From Pseudomonas graminis (GTDB taxonomy: Bacteria; Pseudomonadota; Gammaproteobacteria; Pseudomonadales; Pseudomonadaceae), in NCBI RefSeq assembly GCF_002093745.1, contig NZ_MTSB01000003.1, forward strand, positions 62,001 through 126,000: DNA of 64,000 nucleotides, read 5' to 3'. This document shows positions 29,102 to 37,522 of the stretch, piece after piece. Under the pieces are notes generated by a model. The model searched no databases. It worked only from the letters and a program-made list of their open reading frames with translations, and was not told the DNA's origin. Positions within the stretch are counted from its first letter, which is position 1. Each line of letters begins with the position of its first letter. A program made the translations under genes and the position numbers.

Positions 29102-29722
29102 TCAATAACCGCGGGTTTCCGGCGGAATCTTGCCATCGGCAAAATGCTGCGCCGCGCGCTTTTCGTCTTTCATCAGCCTTCCGTTGGCCACCAGCACCAC
29201 CCACCAAGGCAGAAGCGTGAGCTGCGTGCCGCACGCTTTGGCCAGGGTGAAGGCCTTGGCGCACTTTTCAAACAGTTCGGCATTGAGTGCCATACGAGCG
29301 CCCGTGGTACCCATGACCACCGGCGTGCCCCCGATCAACGCGCCGTTCCCGCCTCGCTTCAATGTGTTCGCCAAGGGTTGATCCTGTCGGGCAGGCTCGC
29401 CCATATGGCCGATGTGACGCGCTTGCTCATCAAATAGAATCGGCATGACACCGCCAAAATCCACCAGACTTTTTGCGAACGTCCCGCCGCCGATCAGAAT
29501 CGCGCCGACATCCGCCCGGGTTCGGTAAATAGCCGCGTGGGTATGGCTGGCGGGTACTGCGCAAGCGGACCAGTCGATGACCTGTGGCGCCAGGTCATCG
29601 AGTGTTCCCAGCCACATGCCCTGCTCGCCCGGCAACCGCAGGGACATGCTGCTGTGCGAATCCACCTGGCCCATCAGGCGCTCACGCAGGTCAAACCATT
29701 GCTGTCGAAGTGACTCTCGCAT
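29102..29722 (-). CDS. degenerate class II aldolase/adducin-family protein
   Basis: About 206 residues with the class II aldolase fold (SHTHAAIYRTRADVGAIL). Aligned by eye with the aldolase encoded two genes upstream, the zinc ligands are replaced: the catalytic Glu becomes Ala58, the HxH pair becomes Ile77 and Gly79, and the last His becomes Asn126. Zinc-dependent aldol cleavage is therefore unlikely; a binding, isomerase-like or partner role is possible. The start at 29722 has GAGGTGAG upstream and follows the aminotransferase gene by ten bases. The gene is intact, so this looks like repurposing and not decay. Confidence 0.75.
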   Translation of the reverse strand: MRESLRQQWFDLRERLMGQVDSHSSMSLRLPGEQGMWLGTLDDLAPQVIDWSACAVPASHTHAAIYRTRADVGAILIGGGTFAKSLVDFGGVMPILFDEQARHIGHMGEPARQDQPLANTLKRGGNGALIGGTPVVMGTTGARMALNAELFEKCAKAFTLAKACGTQLTLLPWWVVLVANGRLMKDEKRAAQHFADGKIPPETRGY

Positions 29723-29732
29723 GATGCTCACC

Positions 29733-31214
29733 TCACACCAGCTGAAAGACAGTGTCGAAACGCTCGAGCGCGTCATCAATGACGTCGTCGGTGTCCGCCA
29801 GGCTGGTGTATATACGGCTGCCCGCCAGGGTGATCAGGCCATGCGCGGTGTAAGCGGCCCCCATCTCCTCCATCATGTGCTTGCGGGTCTTGGCCTCGTT
29901 ACGCGCCTTTAACAACTTGAGCGGGTTGCTGGTGTCGAGCAGCAGCACACCGGATGTCTGCAAATGCACGATGGAGCCCATGTTGTATGCCACGTAGGGC
30001 AAACCGCGCCGCTGGATGATCTCTTCGAGCCCGGCCCGCATACGGTCGCCTGCCCGTCCCGCCAGTGCCGGCGCATCAAGACGGCGCGCCTCGAGCAAGG
30101 CGTAGTAACCCGCCACACAGGACAGCGGGTTGGCCGACAGCGTCCCGCCGACGAACGCCCGTCGGGACGATGTGCCAATACCACCCGCCAGCAGTTGCAT
30201 CACGTCACGGCGCCCGCCAATGGCACCGGCCATCGGGTATCCGCCGGTCAGGCATTTACCCAGTACGGTGATGTCCGGCAAGACATTGAAATACGCCTGG
30301 GCGCCGCCCAGACCGGCCCTAAACCCGGTGACCACTTCATCGAAAATCAGCAGCGTGTCGAACTCGTTGCACAGCGCACGCAATTGACGGTTGAAGTCAG
30401 CATGCACCGGTCGTGTCCCGCTTTCCGGTCCAAAGGGTTCGACCATCACCGCGGCAGTGCCACCCCGCAGCCGATTGATTTGCAGCCTGCGGCGCAAGGC
30501 GTCCAGGTTGTTGGGCGGACTTTCCTGAGTGTTTGCCGTGGCGCCTCGCGGAATACCCACAGCCTCCATCCGCCCCGTACCCGGCAGGCGCATGCCGTAA
30601 ACCAGTTGGTCGCTCCAGCCGTGATAGGCCCCGCCGATCTTGATCACCCACTTTTTGCGGGTATACGCCCGCGCCAGGCGCACAGCCGCCATCACGGCCT
30701 CGGTGCCCGAACCCAGCAAGCGGACCATGTCGACGCCCGGCATCATCTCGCAGACCAGTTCGGCCAGCTTGACCTCGTATTCGTGCAGCAGACCGGTGAC
30801 CGGACCGCACTCGTCCAGTATCCGGTTGACCTGCTCGCGAATGGCCGGATGATTCGAACCTAGCAAGGTCGGGCCGCCCGCCTGTAGAAAGTCGGTGTAA
30901 CGATTGCCATCGATGTCCGTCAGGTGCGCACCTTTGGCCTGAGAGAAGGCCAGCGGAAACGGATAGTTGAAGGCCAGGTTGTGCTGCACGCCTCCCGGTA
31001 TGACTTTTTTTGCGGCCTCGGACAGGCGCTTTGAGCCTTGGCAACGTTCATCGAAATAACCCATGACCTTATTCATCGCGTCCCGCTTGATCGGGCGAAT
31101 GGGCTGCTTCACCAGCGCATCGAAACGACGATAGAGCGAATCGACATCAGGCCATTGCGATACCGCTGAAGCCGGGGCCTTGGGAATGCTGGCAGGATCA
31201 AGAGGTTTGTTCAT
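29733..31214 (-). CDS. class III PLP-dependent aminotransferase (GSA-aminotransferase-like)
   Basis: 493-residue PLP enzyme resembling glutamate-1-semialdehyde aminomutase and omega-transaminases. Landmarks are VIPGGVQHNL near the N-terminus, LLGSGTEAVMAAVRLARA, GGAYHGWSD, LLIFDEVVTGFRAGLGG (PLP-ring Asp) and LGKCLTGGYPMAGAIGG with K320 as PLP lysine. It has about 40-60 more N-terminal residues than typical GSA aminomutase. It is not likely to be hemL, because it sits in a catabolic operon with a sugar kinase and aldolases. The start overlaps the aldolase stop (ATGA). It may transaminate an aldehyde or keto product of the pathway or act as an amino-sugar or phospho-lyase enzyme. Confidence 0.82.
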   Translation of the reverse strand: MNKPLDPASIPKAPASAVSQWPDVDSLYRRFDALVKQPIRPIKRDAMNKVMGYFDERCQGSKRLSEAAKKVIPGGVQHNLAFNYPFPLAFSQAKGAHLTDIDGNRYTDFLQAGGPTLLGSNHPAIREQVNRILDECGPVTGLLHEYEVKLAELVCEMMPGVDMVRLLGSGTEAVMAAVRLARAYTRKKWVIKIGGAYHGWSDQLVYGMRLPGTGRMEAVGIPRGATANTQESPPNNLDALRRRLQINRLRGGTAAVMVEPFGPESGTRPVHADFNRQLRALCNEFDTLLIFDEVVTGFRAGLGGAQAYFNVLPDITVLGKCLTGGYPMAGAIGGRRDVMQLLAGGIGTSSRRAFVGGTLSANPLSCVAGYYALLEARRLDAPALAGRAGDRMRAGLEEIIQRRGLPYVAYNMGSIVHLQTSGVLLLDTSNPLKLLKARNEAKTRKHMMEEMGAAYTAHGLITLAGSRIYTSLADTDDVIDDALERFDTVFQLV

Positions 31215-31888
31215 GATTGAGTCTCTGAGAAAGTCTGAGGGCTGATGGCATGCGCACTGGCCAGGGCGCTGACCAGACGGGCGATGGCGGCACGTGACTC
31301 GGGCTCTCCCCCGGCATTGACCTTGATCCGGTTGAGCAGATGGTCACGGCAAAATGTTTCCAGGTCTTCCAGACGTGCCAGGGTGGTTTCGATGTCCGGG
31401 CCGCAGCACAGCACGCCGTGATTGCGCATCAGATAAGCGTTGTGGTCAGCGCGGACCGCCTTGCTCAGTTTGCCGGCCAGCCAGCTGGAGCCGGACGGTG
31501 CATAACCGACCAGCGGAATGCGTTTTCCCAGCGACTTCCACAGCTGCGGGTATGGCACGTCCAGCGCTTCGCCAAACAGTGTGCAGGCGCTGCCCAGTGG
31601 TTGATGGGTATGGATGCTGCAATTGACATCCGGTCGGCTGCGCAGGACTTTCGCGTGTAACGAGCTTTCCACCGAGGGTGAACGCTCTCCCGACAACTGT
31701 TTCAGGTCCTTGAGCCGCAGCACACAGACGTCCTCCGGTCGCATGCTGAAATAGTCCGTGGCCGACGGCGTGACAGCGATGTGCAGCGCATCTACACGCA
31801 ACGCGAGGTTGCCGCCGGTTGCGGCGAAGAAGCCGCGGCGAGACAGATGCCGCGACAGTGCGACGATCTGCTGTTGAACAGAACTCAT
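31211..31888 (-). CDS. class II aldolase (fuculose-1-phosphate aldolase family)
   Basis: 225-residue class II aldolase with the zinc site complete: E74, H93, H95 (SIHTHQP) and H157 (RNHGVLCCG). Family members cleave or epimerise phosphorylated sugars such as L-fuculose-1-phosphate, L-rhamnulose-1-phosphate or L-ribulose-5-phosphate. It directly follows an FGGY kinase with a four-base overlap, so it probably acts on that kinase's phosphorylated product. Exact substrate is unknown. Confidence 0.85.
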   Translation of the reverse strand: MSSVQQQIVALSRHLSRRGFFAATGGNLALRVDALHIAVTPSATDYFSMRPEDVCVLRLKDLKQLSGERSPSVESSLHAKVLRSRPDVNCSIHTHQPLGSACTLFGEALDVPYPQLWKSLGKRIPLVGYAPSGSSWLAGKLSKAVRADHNAYLMRNHGVLCCGPDIETTLARLEDLETFCRDHLLNRIKVNAGGEPESRAAIARLVSALASAHAISPQTFSETQS

Positions 31889-33513
31889 AATGCCGTCTCC
31901 TGCGATGGGTTCAGCCTGCGATAGAGCGGTGCCAGGCGCTTGCGCACTTCTTTGAACGTGGCGAAGCGGTCGTCATACAGGCTGCGGGTTGACGTGGAAG
32001 GCTCGTAAAGCCGATGGGGTCGTTGCAGCGAGGGCAAATCGTGGAACTGGAGTTTTTCCAGCGCCACGGCAGCGATGAAAGCGGCTCCGCGGGCATTGGT
32101 CTGGATGGGGTTGTGCGGCTGCTGGATCACTCGCCCGCAGACATCGGCCATGATCTGGCACCACACGTCCGATTGCGCGCCGCCGCCGGTGGCCACGATG
32201 ACGCCCCCGGGCTGGCCGATGAACCGCGAGAACGGCTCCAGCATCCAGCGCGTGTTGTGTGCCACGCCCTCCATGAAGGCACGGATGATGTCTTCCCTGG
32301 AATGTTCGAGCTTCAGGTTGAACAACCCGGCACGCAGACTCGGGTCGCCGGTGGGCGAACGTTCGCCGCACAGCCAGGGCGTGTAGATCAGCCCTCGCGA
32401 GCCGGGCGGCACCCGGGCTGCGATCCGGTCAAGAAGCGCATACACATCCGGCTGTTGCTCGTCGCTCAGCAGCTCATCCGGGTGATAAAGCACCTTGTCC
32501 CGCAAAAACGACAGGTTGGCCCCCGCCGCAGACTGCATGGCCATCGCCAGGTAGCGCCCTCTGACCGCGCTGGGAACCGCCGCGATGTGATGACGGACGC
32601 TGGATTTCTTGAACGGCACATGCGCACCGACCCATGACGAAGTGCCCAGATAAAGGTGCGGCGCAAAGTCACTCACGGTGGCGCCTACCGCCACGGCCGA
32701 GGTGTCCACGGCCCCGGCCACCACTGGCGTCGAGCGTGGCAGCCCCAGTGCATCGGCCAGTTCGGGCTGCAACGTGCCGATAATGTCTGTAGACCACACC
32801 AGTTCCGGCAATTTGCCGGCGTCGATGCCAAGCGCCTTGATCAGCCCTGTGTCGTAACGAATGCGATGAGGGTCGCGGTTATCGGTGATCCAGGCGGTCA
32901 GCATCGAGTCGCTGGTGGCGCAATAACGACCCGACAACCGCAGGTTCATGTAATCGAGCACATTGAGGAACTTGTAGGTCTTTTCATACCTGGCAGGGTC
33001 ATGATCAAGGATGTAGGCCATGTGCCCGGCCGAATCCATGCCGGACAGTGACGCCACCCCGCCCGTCAGGCGCAACGAGCGCCAGAGTTTCAGCGGGCCG
33101 TAGCCACCCAGATTGCACCAGCCACCGCCCATGCGTTGCTTGATGGAGTCGGCGCCGCGCTTGTCCAGCCATAACAAGGCACGGCCAAGCGCAGCGCCAT
33201 TGCGGTCGACACACACCGTGCCTTCGCTTTGGGTGGAACAACACACGGCCACTACCTGGCGACGCCTGAGCGAATCGGCCCCCAGCAACTCGCTGGCACC
33301 GCGCAAAAAAGCATTCCACCAGTCTTCCGGGTCCTGTTCGGCACTCAAACCGCTGACGTGAAGCGGTACGCCGTGGAACGCCCAGGCCCGGATGTCGCCT
33401 TCCATGGAAACCAGTGCGCACTTGCAGCCGGACGTTCCCAGGTCGATGGCCAGGACGAGTTGCTCCAGGCCGGTGGCCGCCTCAGGCGTCCGGGAAATGA
33501 AAAGCGATGTCAT
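31885..33513 (-). CDS. FGGY-family carbohydrate kinase (xylulokinase-like)
   Basis: 542-residue sugar kinase. The N-terminal domain opens with LAIDLGTSGCKCALV (phosphate-1 motif at about 24-30) and the C-terminal domain has GGGAQSDVWCQIMADV and RGAAFIAAVA in the ATP site. It phosphorylates a ketose or polyol in the cytoplasm; sequence resembles xylulokinases, but this group covers many substrates. It starts ten bases after the porin gene and is coupled to the aldolase gene downstream, pointing to a kinase-aldolase catabolic sequence. Confidence 0.85.
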   Translation of the reverse strand: MTSLFISRTPEAATGLEQLVLAIDLGTSGCKCALVSMEGDIRAWAFHGVPLHVSGLSAEQDPEDWWNAFLRGASELLGADSLRRRQVVAVCCSTQSEGTVCVDRNGAALGRALLWLDKRGADSIKQRMGGGWCNLGGYGPLKLWRSLRLTGGVASLSGMDSAGHMAYILDHDPARYEKTYKFLNVLDYMNLRLSGRYCATSDSMLTAWITDNRDPHRIRYDTGLIKALGIDAGKLPELVWSTDIIGTLQPELADALGLPRSTPVVAGAVDTSAVAVGATVSDFAPHLYLGTSSWVGAHVPFKKSSVRHHIAAVPSAVRGRYLAMAMQSAAGANLSFLRDKVLYHPDELLSDEQQPDVYALLDRIAARVPPGSRGLIYTPWLCGERSPTGDPSLRAGLFNLKLEHSREDIIRAFMEGVAHNTRWMLEPFSRFIGQPGGVIVATGGGAQSDVWCQIMADVCGRVIQQPHNPIQTNARGAAFIAAVALEKLQFHDLPSLQRPHRLYEPSTSTRSLYDDRFATFKEVRKRLAPLYRRLNPSQETAL

Positions 33514-33523
33514 AAAGGTCTAC

Positions 33524-34405
33524 TCAGAATGTGCGGGAAATCGACGCCACCCAGCGACTGCCGTCCGTGGTACGCACATGCCCGTCGTCCTCGGCCATAT
33601 ACAGCTCGCGCGCCCTGGTTTTGGTGGTCACCCAGTCGAGTCCCCAATCGAAACCCCACCAGTGATGAACCAGCCCCACGCCGTAATCAGCAAAGTCGGC
33701 CTCCGAGAAGTTCTCGATCTGCTGATAACCGGCATGCACTTTCAGGTTGGTATTGATGCCCAGCGCGTACTTGTAGTCCAGGTCATACAGCATGCTGCCC
33801 CGTGAGTTGTGATCGCCCCTGGCGTAGCAGTCCAGGCCTTTGGTCGGGTCTTCACGGAACTGCAATTGCGCGCCGCAAACACCGCCGCTGTTGGCACCTC
33901 GATAGTTTTTCGAGAGCACCCGTGCGACTCGCCCTTCGAGCGCGCCATAGCCGATTTCAAGCACTGCAAACTGGCTGTTGTAATGGGTCGAGTGTTCTTC
34001 GCCAGGCGTGAAGGTCTCGAAATCGAATCGATTGGGCGCCTTGAATTGAGCCCCTGGAAACATCTCGGCGGCGAGGCCCACGCCATAGTGCCAGGCATCC
34101 GGATCGCCGAAGCGGTAGCCACCGGCGAACAGAACTCCGGCTCCATCGCCGTCGAGAAACTGCTTCTTGCTGACCGTGGTAAATTCGGCGAGCGCCACAA
34201 GGCCCGATTCATGAGCGACCTGAAGGGTCACTTTGGCGCCCGGCTTATTCAACGAATCGGAGATGCCCCGGGTGCGAATATCCGAACTGACCTTGGCGGT
34301 GACGTCCACCGCGTAACTCGACATTTCATCGGCCAGCGCCAAGGTCGGACAGGCCGCCGAGCACAGTGCTACCGCCATTGCATAACGGGTTGTATGAGTG
34401 CGCAT
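33524..34405 (-). CDS. TorF-type putative porin
   Basis: About 293-residue outer-membrane beta-barrel. A signal peptide ends at LALA before residue 26. The start of the mature protein has the TorF/Gcw_chp hallmark (VSSDIRTRGISDSLNKPG), alternating amphipathic strands follow, and the chain ends in Phe (WVASISRTF). Such proteins are presumed channels. The start at 34405 has GGGAGAG upstream. It lies between the DUF2147 gene and the sugar kinase gene with tight spacing, so it probably admits the operon's substrate through the outer membrane. Confidence 0.78.
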   Translation of the reverse strand: MRTHTTRYAMAVALCSAACPTLALADEMSSYAVDVTAKVSSDIRTRGISDSLNKPGAKVTLQVAHESGLVALAEFTTVSKKQFLDGDGAGVLFAGGYRFGDPDAWHYGVGLAAEMFPGAQFKAPNRFDFETFTPGEEHSTHYNSQFAVLEIGYGALEGRVARVLSKNYRGANSGGVCGAQLQFREDPTKGLDCYARGDHNSRGSMLYDLDYKYALGINTNLKVHAGYQQIENFSEADFADYGVGLVHHWWGFDWGLDWVTTKTRARELYMAEDDGHVRTTDGSRWVASISRTF

Positions 34406-34433
34406 GATTCTCTCCCACGCTAAAGGACCGGAC

Positions 34434-34859
34434 TTACAATGTGCAAACCGGGGCAGGAGGCAGTGTGTCGATACGTTCGAATTGCTCTGTCTTGCCGAGG
34501 ACCTCGGTGCCGACAAAAGCCCTTACATTGAGGCGACCGTCCTTGACCCGGACAGCGCCCTTGTATTTTTTATGGTCACGGGGGTCATACACCCAGCCGT
34601 CGCGCCAGGCATCCTGGTCATAACGGGTCAGTTGCAGGATTTGTACGCCGCAATCGCTGGACGTCGACGCGGTATCCTTGACCCAGACAACCTGTCCGCA
34701 GAGAGCACCTGCCGTATCCTTGCAATCGTCCAGCCTGACCACGGCGTCCTTTTCCGCTGTCAGCCAAAGTCCCTTGGCCTCCAGCGGACCTGTCGCCGCA
34801 TGAATGCCAGTGGAGCACATCAGAACCGAGGAAAAGAAAAGCCATTGCTGTACGTTCAT
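34434..34859 (-). CDS. DUF2147-family exported protein
   Basis: 141 residues with an N-terminal signal peptide ending near IHA-A (residue 21-22). The DUF2147 pattern follows: GLWLTAEKDAVVRLDDC, CGQVVWVKD, GWVYDPRDHKKYKGAVRV and LNVRAFVG. These are small secreted or periplasmic beta-rich proteins of unknown function, often found beside porins or transporters. AAGGTG precedes the start. It is the first gene of the minus-strand operon, directly downstream of the tandem operators shared with the TetR gene. Confidence 0.8.
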   Translation of the reverse strand: MNVQQWLFFSSVLMCSTGIHAATGPLEAKGLWLTAEKDAVVRLDDCKDTAGALCGQVVWVKDTASTSSDCGVQILQLTRYDQDAWRDGWVYDPRDHKKYKGAVRVKDGRLNVRAFVGTEVLGKTEQFERIDTLPPAPVCTL

Positions 34860-34915
34860 AGCGGCACCTTTTTATTTTTTTTAACAGACCGTCACAATAG
34901 CGACGCCTCAGTTAT

Positions 34916-34948
34916 GATAGTCATCGCTACACGATAGTTATAGCTATC
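34916..34948. promoter_or_regulatory. tandem inverted-repeat operators, probable TetR sites
   Basis: Between the DUF2147 gene and the divergent TetR gene lie two related sites. Copy 2 is the perfect inverted repeat GATAG-ttatag-CTATC (34933-34948). Copy 1 is GATAG-tcatcg-CTAc (34916-34930), with the same spacing and starting 17 bases earlier. Placement in a 156-base divergent promoter region suggests that the TetR protein represses its own gene and the operon. Confidence 0.6.
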
Positions 34949-35015
34949 ATTTTAGGGCGCAGCAACTGTTTTTTTCATTGCGACACAGGCTCCCCATCCT
35001 TTTTGACAGGTACTT

Positions 35016-35690
35016 ATGGCCAGGCTGAAAACCGACACAGATCCTGCGCAGGTCGCGGGAAAAACGGCAGAGCGAAAAAAGATCCCCGCGCAGCAACGGG
35101 CGACTGAAACCTACGAGCGGATTCTGGTGGCCACGGCCCAGACCCTGTGCGACGTCGGCGTGGAGCGCTTGTCGACCAATCTGGTCTGCGAGCGCGCCGG
35201 TCTGACTCCGCCTGCGCTGTATCGCTATTTCCCCAACAAATACGCGCTGTTGACGGTTCTTGGTGAACGTCTGCTGGAGAAGCAGAACGAGCGGATCGAT
35301 CACTGGATCACGCCTGAACTCTTGACTGGCACGCCGCAAGCCCTTGAGCAGGCGCTTGCCGAGCTGATTCTGGACACTTATCGGGTGACGGACGCCACGC
35401 TGGGCGGCATGTGGACCCTCAAGGCATTGAGGGCGGTTCCGGCACTTGAACACGTGCGGCTCGACTCGCACCGTCGGGTTTCCACCGCTCAGGCTGCAAT
35501 CCTGGCCGGCGTTTTCCCGGACGCGGACCCTGAACGTATTGCGATGGCTGCTCGAGTGGCGGTAGAAATGATTCACGCCACCATCGAGTTGCTGTTCGAT
35601 GAACCGCTGAACCCAGGGCACGTTTGCGCAATGGTGGCGGCGATGATCGTCAGTCACCTGGATCGTTTGGGTCCCGAAACAGGCAACTGA
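35016..35690 (+). CDS. TetR-family transcriptional regulator
   Basis: 224-residue regulator with an N-terminal TetR DNA-binding domain preceded by a basic tail of about 35 residues. The helix-turn-helix region is RLSTNLVCERAGLTPPALYRYFPNKYAL. The C-terminal ligand domain is not diagnostic. It is divergent from the porin-kinase-aldolase operon and 49 bases upstream of an aldehyde dehydrogenase gene on the same strand. It is inferred to control both through the inverted repeats at 34916-34948, with a pathway metabolite as inducer. Confidence 0.88.
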   Translation: MARLKTDTDPAQVAGKTAERKKIPAQQRATETYERILVATAQTLCDVGVERLSTNLVCERAGLTPPALYRYFPNKYALLTVLGERLLEKQNERIDHWITPELLTGTPQALEQALAELILDTYRVTDATLGGMWTLKALRAVPALEHVRLDSHRRVSTAQAAILAGVFPDADPERIAMAARVAVEMIHATIELLFDEPLNPGHVCAMVAAMIVSHLDRLGPETGN

Positions 35691-35739
35691 ACTGAACACG
35701 CCTCCAGTTATTACAATAAACAGCACCAGGAGCACCGGC

Positions 35740-37176
35740 ATGAACCAGCCTGCACAGATCCCCCCTACCACACCGTATTCTGTTGCGGCGCTTGCCGAAC
35801 TGCTGGAGGCGCAGCAGGCTGCGAATCGCGCTCAGGGAGCGCCTTCCTACGCGCAACGAATGGCAGACCTGGAAGCCGTTTCCCGGCTGGTCAGGGACAA
35901 TCAGGACCGGTTGCTCGAAGCGGTCAGCGCAGATTTCGGCAACCGCTCTTTTGCCGAAACCAGACTCGGCGAGCTGATGCCTGTCATCAACGGCATCAAG
36001 CATATTCGCGCGCACCTCAAAGCCTGGATGCGCCCGGCCCGGCGCAAAGTGGGGATTATCTTCCGGCCGGCCTCTGCCAACGTCATTTATCAGCCTCTGG
36101 GCGTGGTGGGCATTCTTGCGCCCTGGAACTACCCACTGACCCTCACCCTGATCCCGTTGATCGAAGCGCTGGCTGCCGGCAATCGCGTGATGATCAAACC
36201 GTCAGAGCTGACCCCGAGAACCTCTGAACTGCTCAGGCAATTGCTGAGCGAAACGTTTCCCGCCGATCAGGTTGCCGTGGTCACCGGCGATGCCATGCTG
36301 GCCAGCCAGTTCAGTGAGCTGCCGTTCGACCATCTGCTGTTCACCGGATCGACCCGCATCGGGCGGCAGGTCATGGCGGCGGCGGCGCACAACCTGACGC
36401 CCGTGACCCTGGAGCTGGGCGGCAAATCGCCGGTCGTGATCTGCGCCGACTTTTCGATCAGAAAGGCCGCCCGCATGATCGCGATCGGTAAATTGTTCAA
36501 TGCCGGTCAGACCTGCGTAGCACCCGATTACGTTCTGGTTCCACGCGACCTGGCAGATAGCTTCGCCAGCGAATGGCTGGCGGCGGCCAAAAAGCTTTAC
36601 CCCACCCTTGAAAGCAACCCGGACTACACCTCGATCATCTCGCCTCGGCATTACGAGCGATTGCTGGGCATGGCCAGTCAAGCCGTTGCTGCAGGCGCTA
36701 AAGCCTGGCAACACGATGCGCCCGCCGCGGCCGACGAACGCAAGATCCCGCCTACGGCGTTCACCCACGTGCCATTGAACTCAGACCTGATGCAGGAAGA
36801 GATCTTTGGTCCGCTGCTGCCAGTTCTTGTCTACGACACGCTGGATGAGGCGATTGCCTTTATCAACGCCCGGCCCTCGCCCTTGGCCCTTTATTGCTTT
36901 TCCAGTGATCAGGCATTCGTGGATAAGGTGCTGAACCGCACCCGCTCTGGCGGTGTGACCCTCAACGGCACCATGCTGCACGCCACGCAGGATGACCTGC
37001 CGTTCGGCGGTGTCGGAGAAAGTGGCACCGGGGCCTATCACGGCTATGAAGGCTTTGTCCGCCTGTCGCATGCGCGTGGTGTTCTCAAGTTGAGCCGCTT
37101 CAACCTGTCGGACAAGGTCTCTGCGCCTTATGGACGCCTGACGCGCCTGGTCACCCGGTTCATGCTCGGCAAATAG
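35740..37176 (+). CDS. aldehyde dehydrogenase (coniferyl-aldehyde dehydrogenase-like)
   Basis: 478-residue NAD(P)-dependent aldehyde dehydrogenase. Catalytic residues are E225 (LELGGKSPV) and C259 (NAGQTCVAP), with the cofactor-loop motif FTGSTRIGRQ. The overall sequence, lacking the N-terminal arm of classical ALDHs, resembles the coniferyl-aldehyde/fatty-aldehyde subgroup. AGGAG lies about eight bases upstream. Placed after the TetR gene, it may oxidise an aldehyde released by the aldolase or made by the aminotransferase of the divergent operon; an unrelated aldehyde-detoxifying role is the alternative. Confidence 0.88.
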   Translation: MNQPAQIPPTTPYSVAALAELLEAQQAANRAQGAPSYAQRMADLEAVSRLVRDNQDRLLEAVSADFGNRSFAETRLGELMPVINGIKHIRAHLKAWMRPARRKVGIIFRPASANVIYQPLGVVGILAPWNYPLTLTLIPLIEALAAGNRVMIKPSELTPRTSELLRQLLSETFPADQVAVVTGDAMLASQFSELPFDHLLFTGSTRIGRQVMAAAAHNLTPVTLELGGKSPVVICADFSIRKAARMIAIGKLFNAGQTCVAPDYVLVPRDLADSFASEWLAAAKKLYPTLESNPDYTSIISPRHYERLLGMASQAVAAGAKAWQHDAPAAADERKIPPTAFTHVPLNSDLMQEEIFGPLLPVLVYDTLDEAIAFINARPSPLALYCFSSDQAFVDKVLNRTRSGGVTLNGTMLHATQDDLPFGGVGESGTGAYHGYEGFVRLSHARGVLKLSRFNLSDKVSAPYGRLTRLVTRFMLGK

Positions 37177-37522
37177 GTCGGCACGGGCTGGCTAACCCCC
37201 TGTCGGTTTCCTGAAACGGCTAAACCGAGCAGCCGGTCGGTTTGGCCCGCCCGCCATCTTTTTACACTGGAAACAACGCGTCGCCACGTCTACAGGCTGG
37301 CGCGATACTCCCTGATTGCCAAGTGCTTATCACTGTTTGTGACCGTGACGCATTTAGGTAACATCCCGACGGTAGTCTTTGCGCTATTCCACTATCACCG
37401 AGATCTAACGGCCATCTAACGCAGCCGTGAGTCGCAGTAGCGCTCGTGATTAAGTTGATGTGACCGCAATGTCTTTCTGGCGTCTATACCTTTGTCAGCA
37501 GTTCTAAATCATGGATGACTAA
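37177..37522. other. intergenic region upstream of the LuxR-type gene
   Basis: 346 bases without a gene. It contains a hairpin after the aldehyde dehydrogenase (37222-37243), a pair of 8-bp direct repeats ATCTAACG with an 11-base period (37403-37410 and 37414-37421), and a three-codon frame ATGGATGACTAA (37511-37522) that abuts the luxR-type start codon. No clear sigma-54 or sigma-70 promoter was recognised. Confidence 0.5.
37222..37243 (+). terminator. possible terminator after the aldehyde dehydrogenase gene
   Basis: Perfect 7-bp stem AAACCGA/TCGGTTT with an eight-base loop, 46 bases after the stop codon. There is no long T tract beyond the TTT in the stem, so efficiency is doubtful. Confidence 0.4.

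Noticed and set aside
29733-31214. Housekeeping glutamate-1-semialdehyde aminomutase (hemL)
   Set aside because: Longer N-terminus and a setting in a kinase-aldolase operon; a general class III aminotransferase is the safer call.
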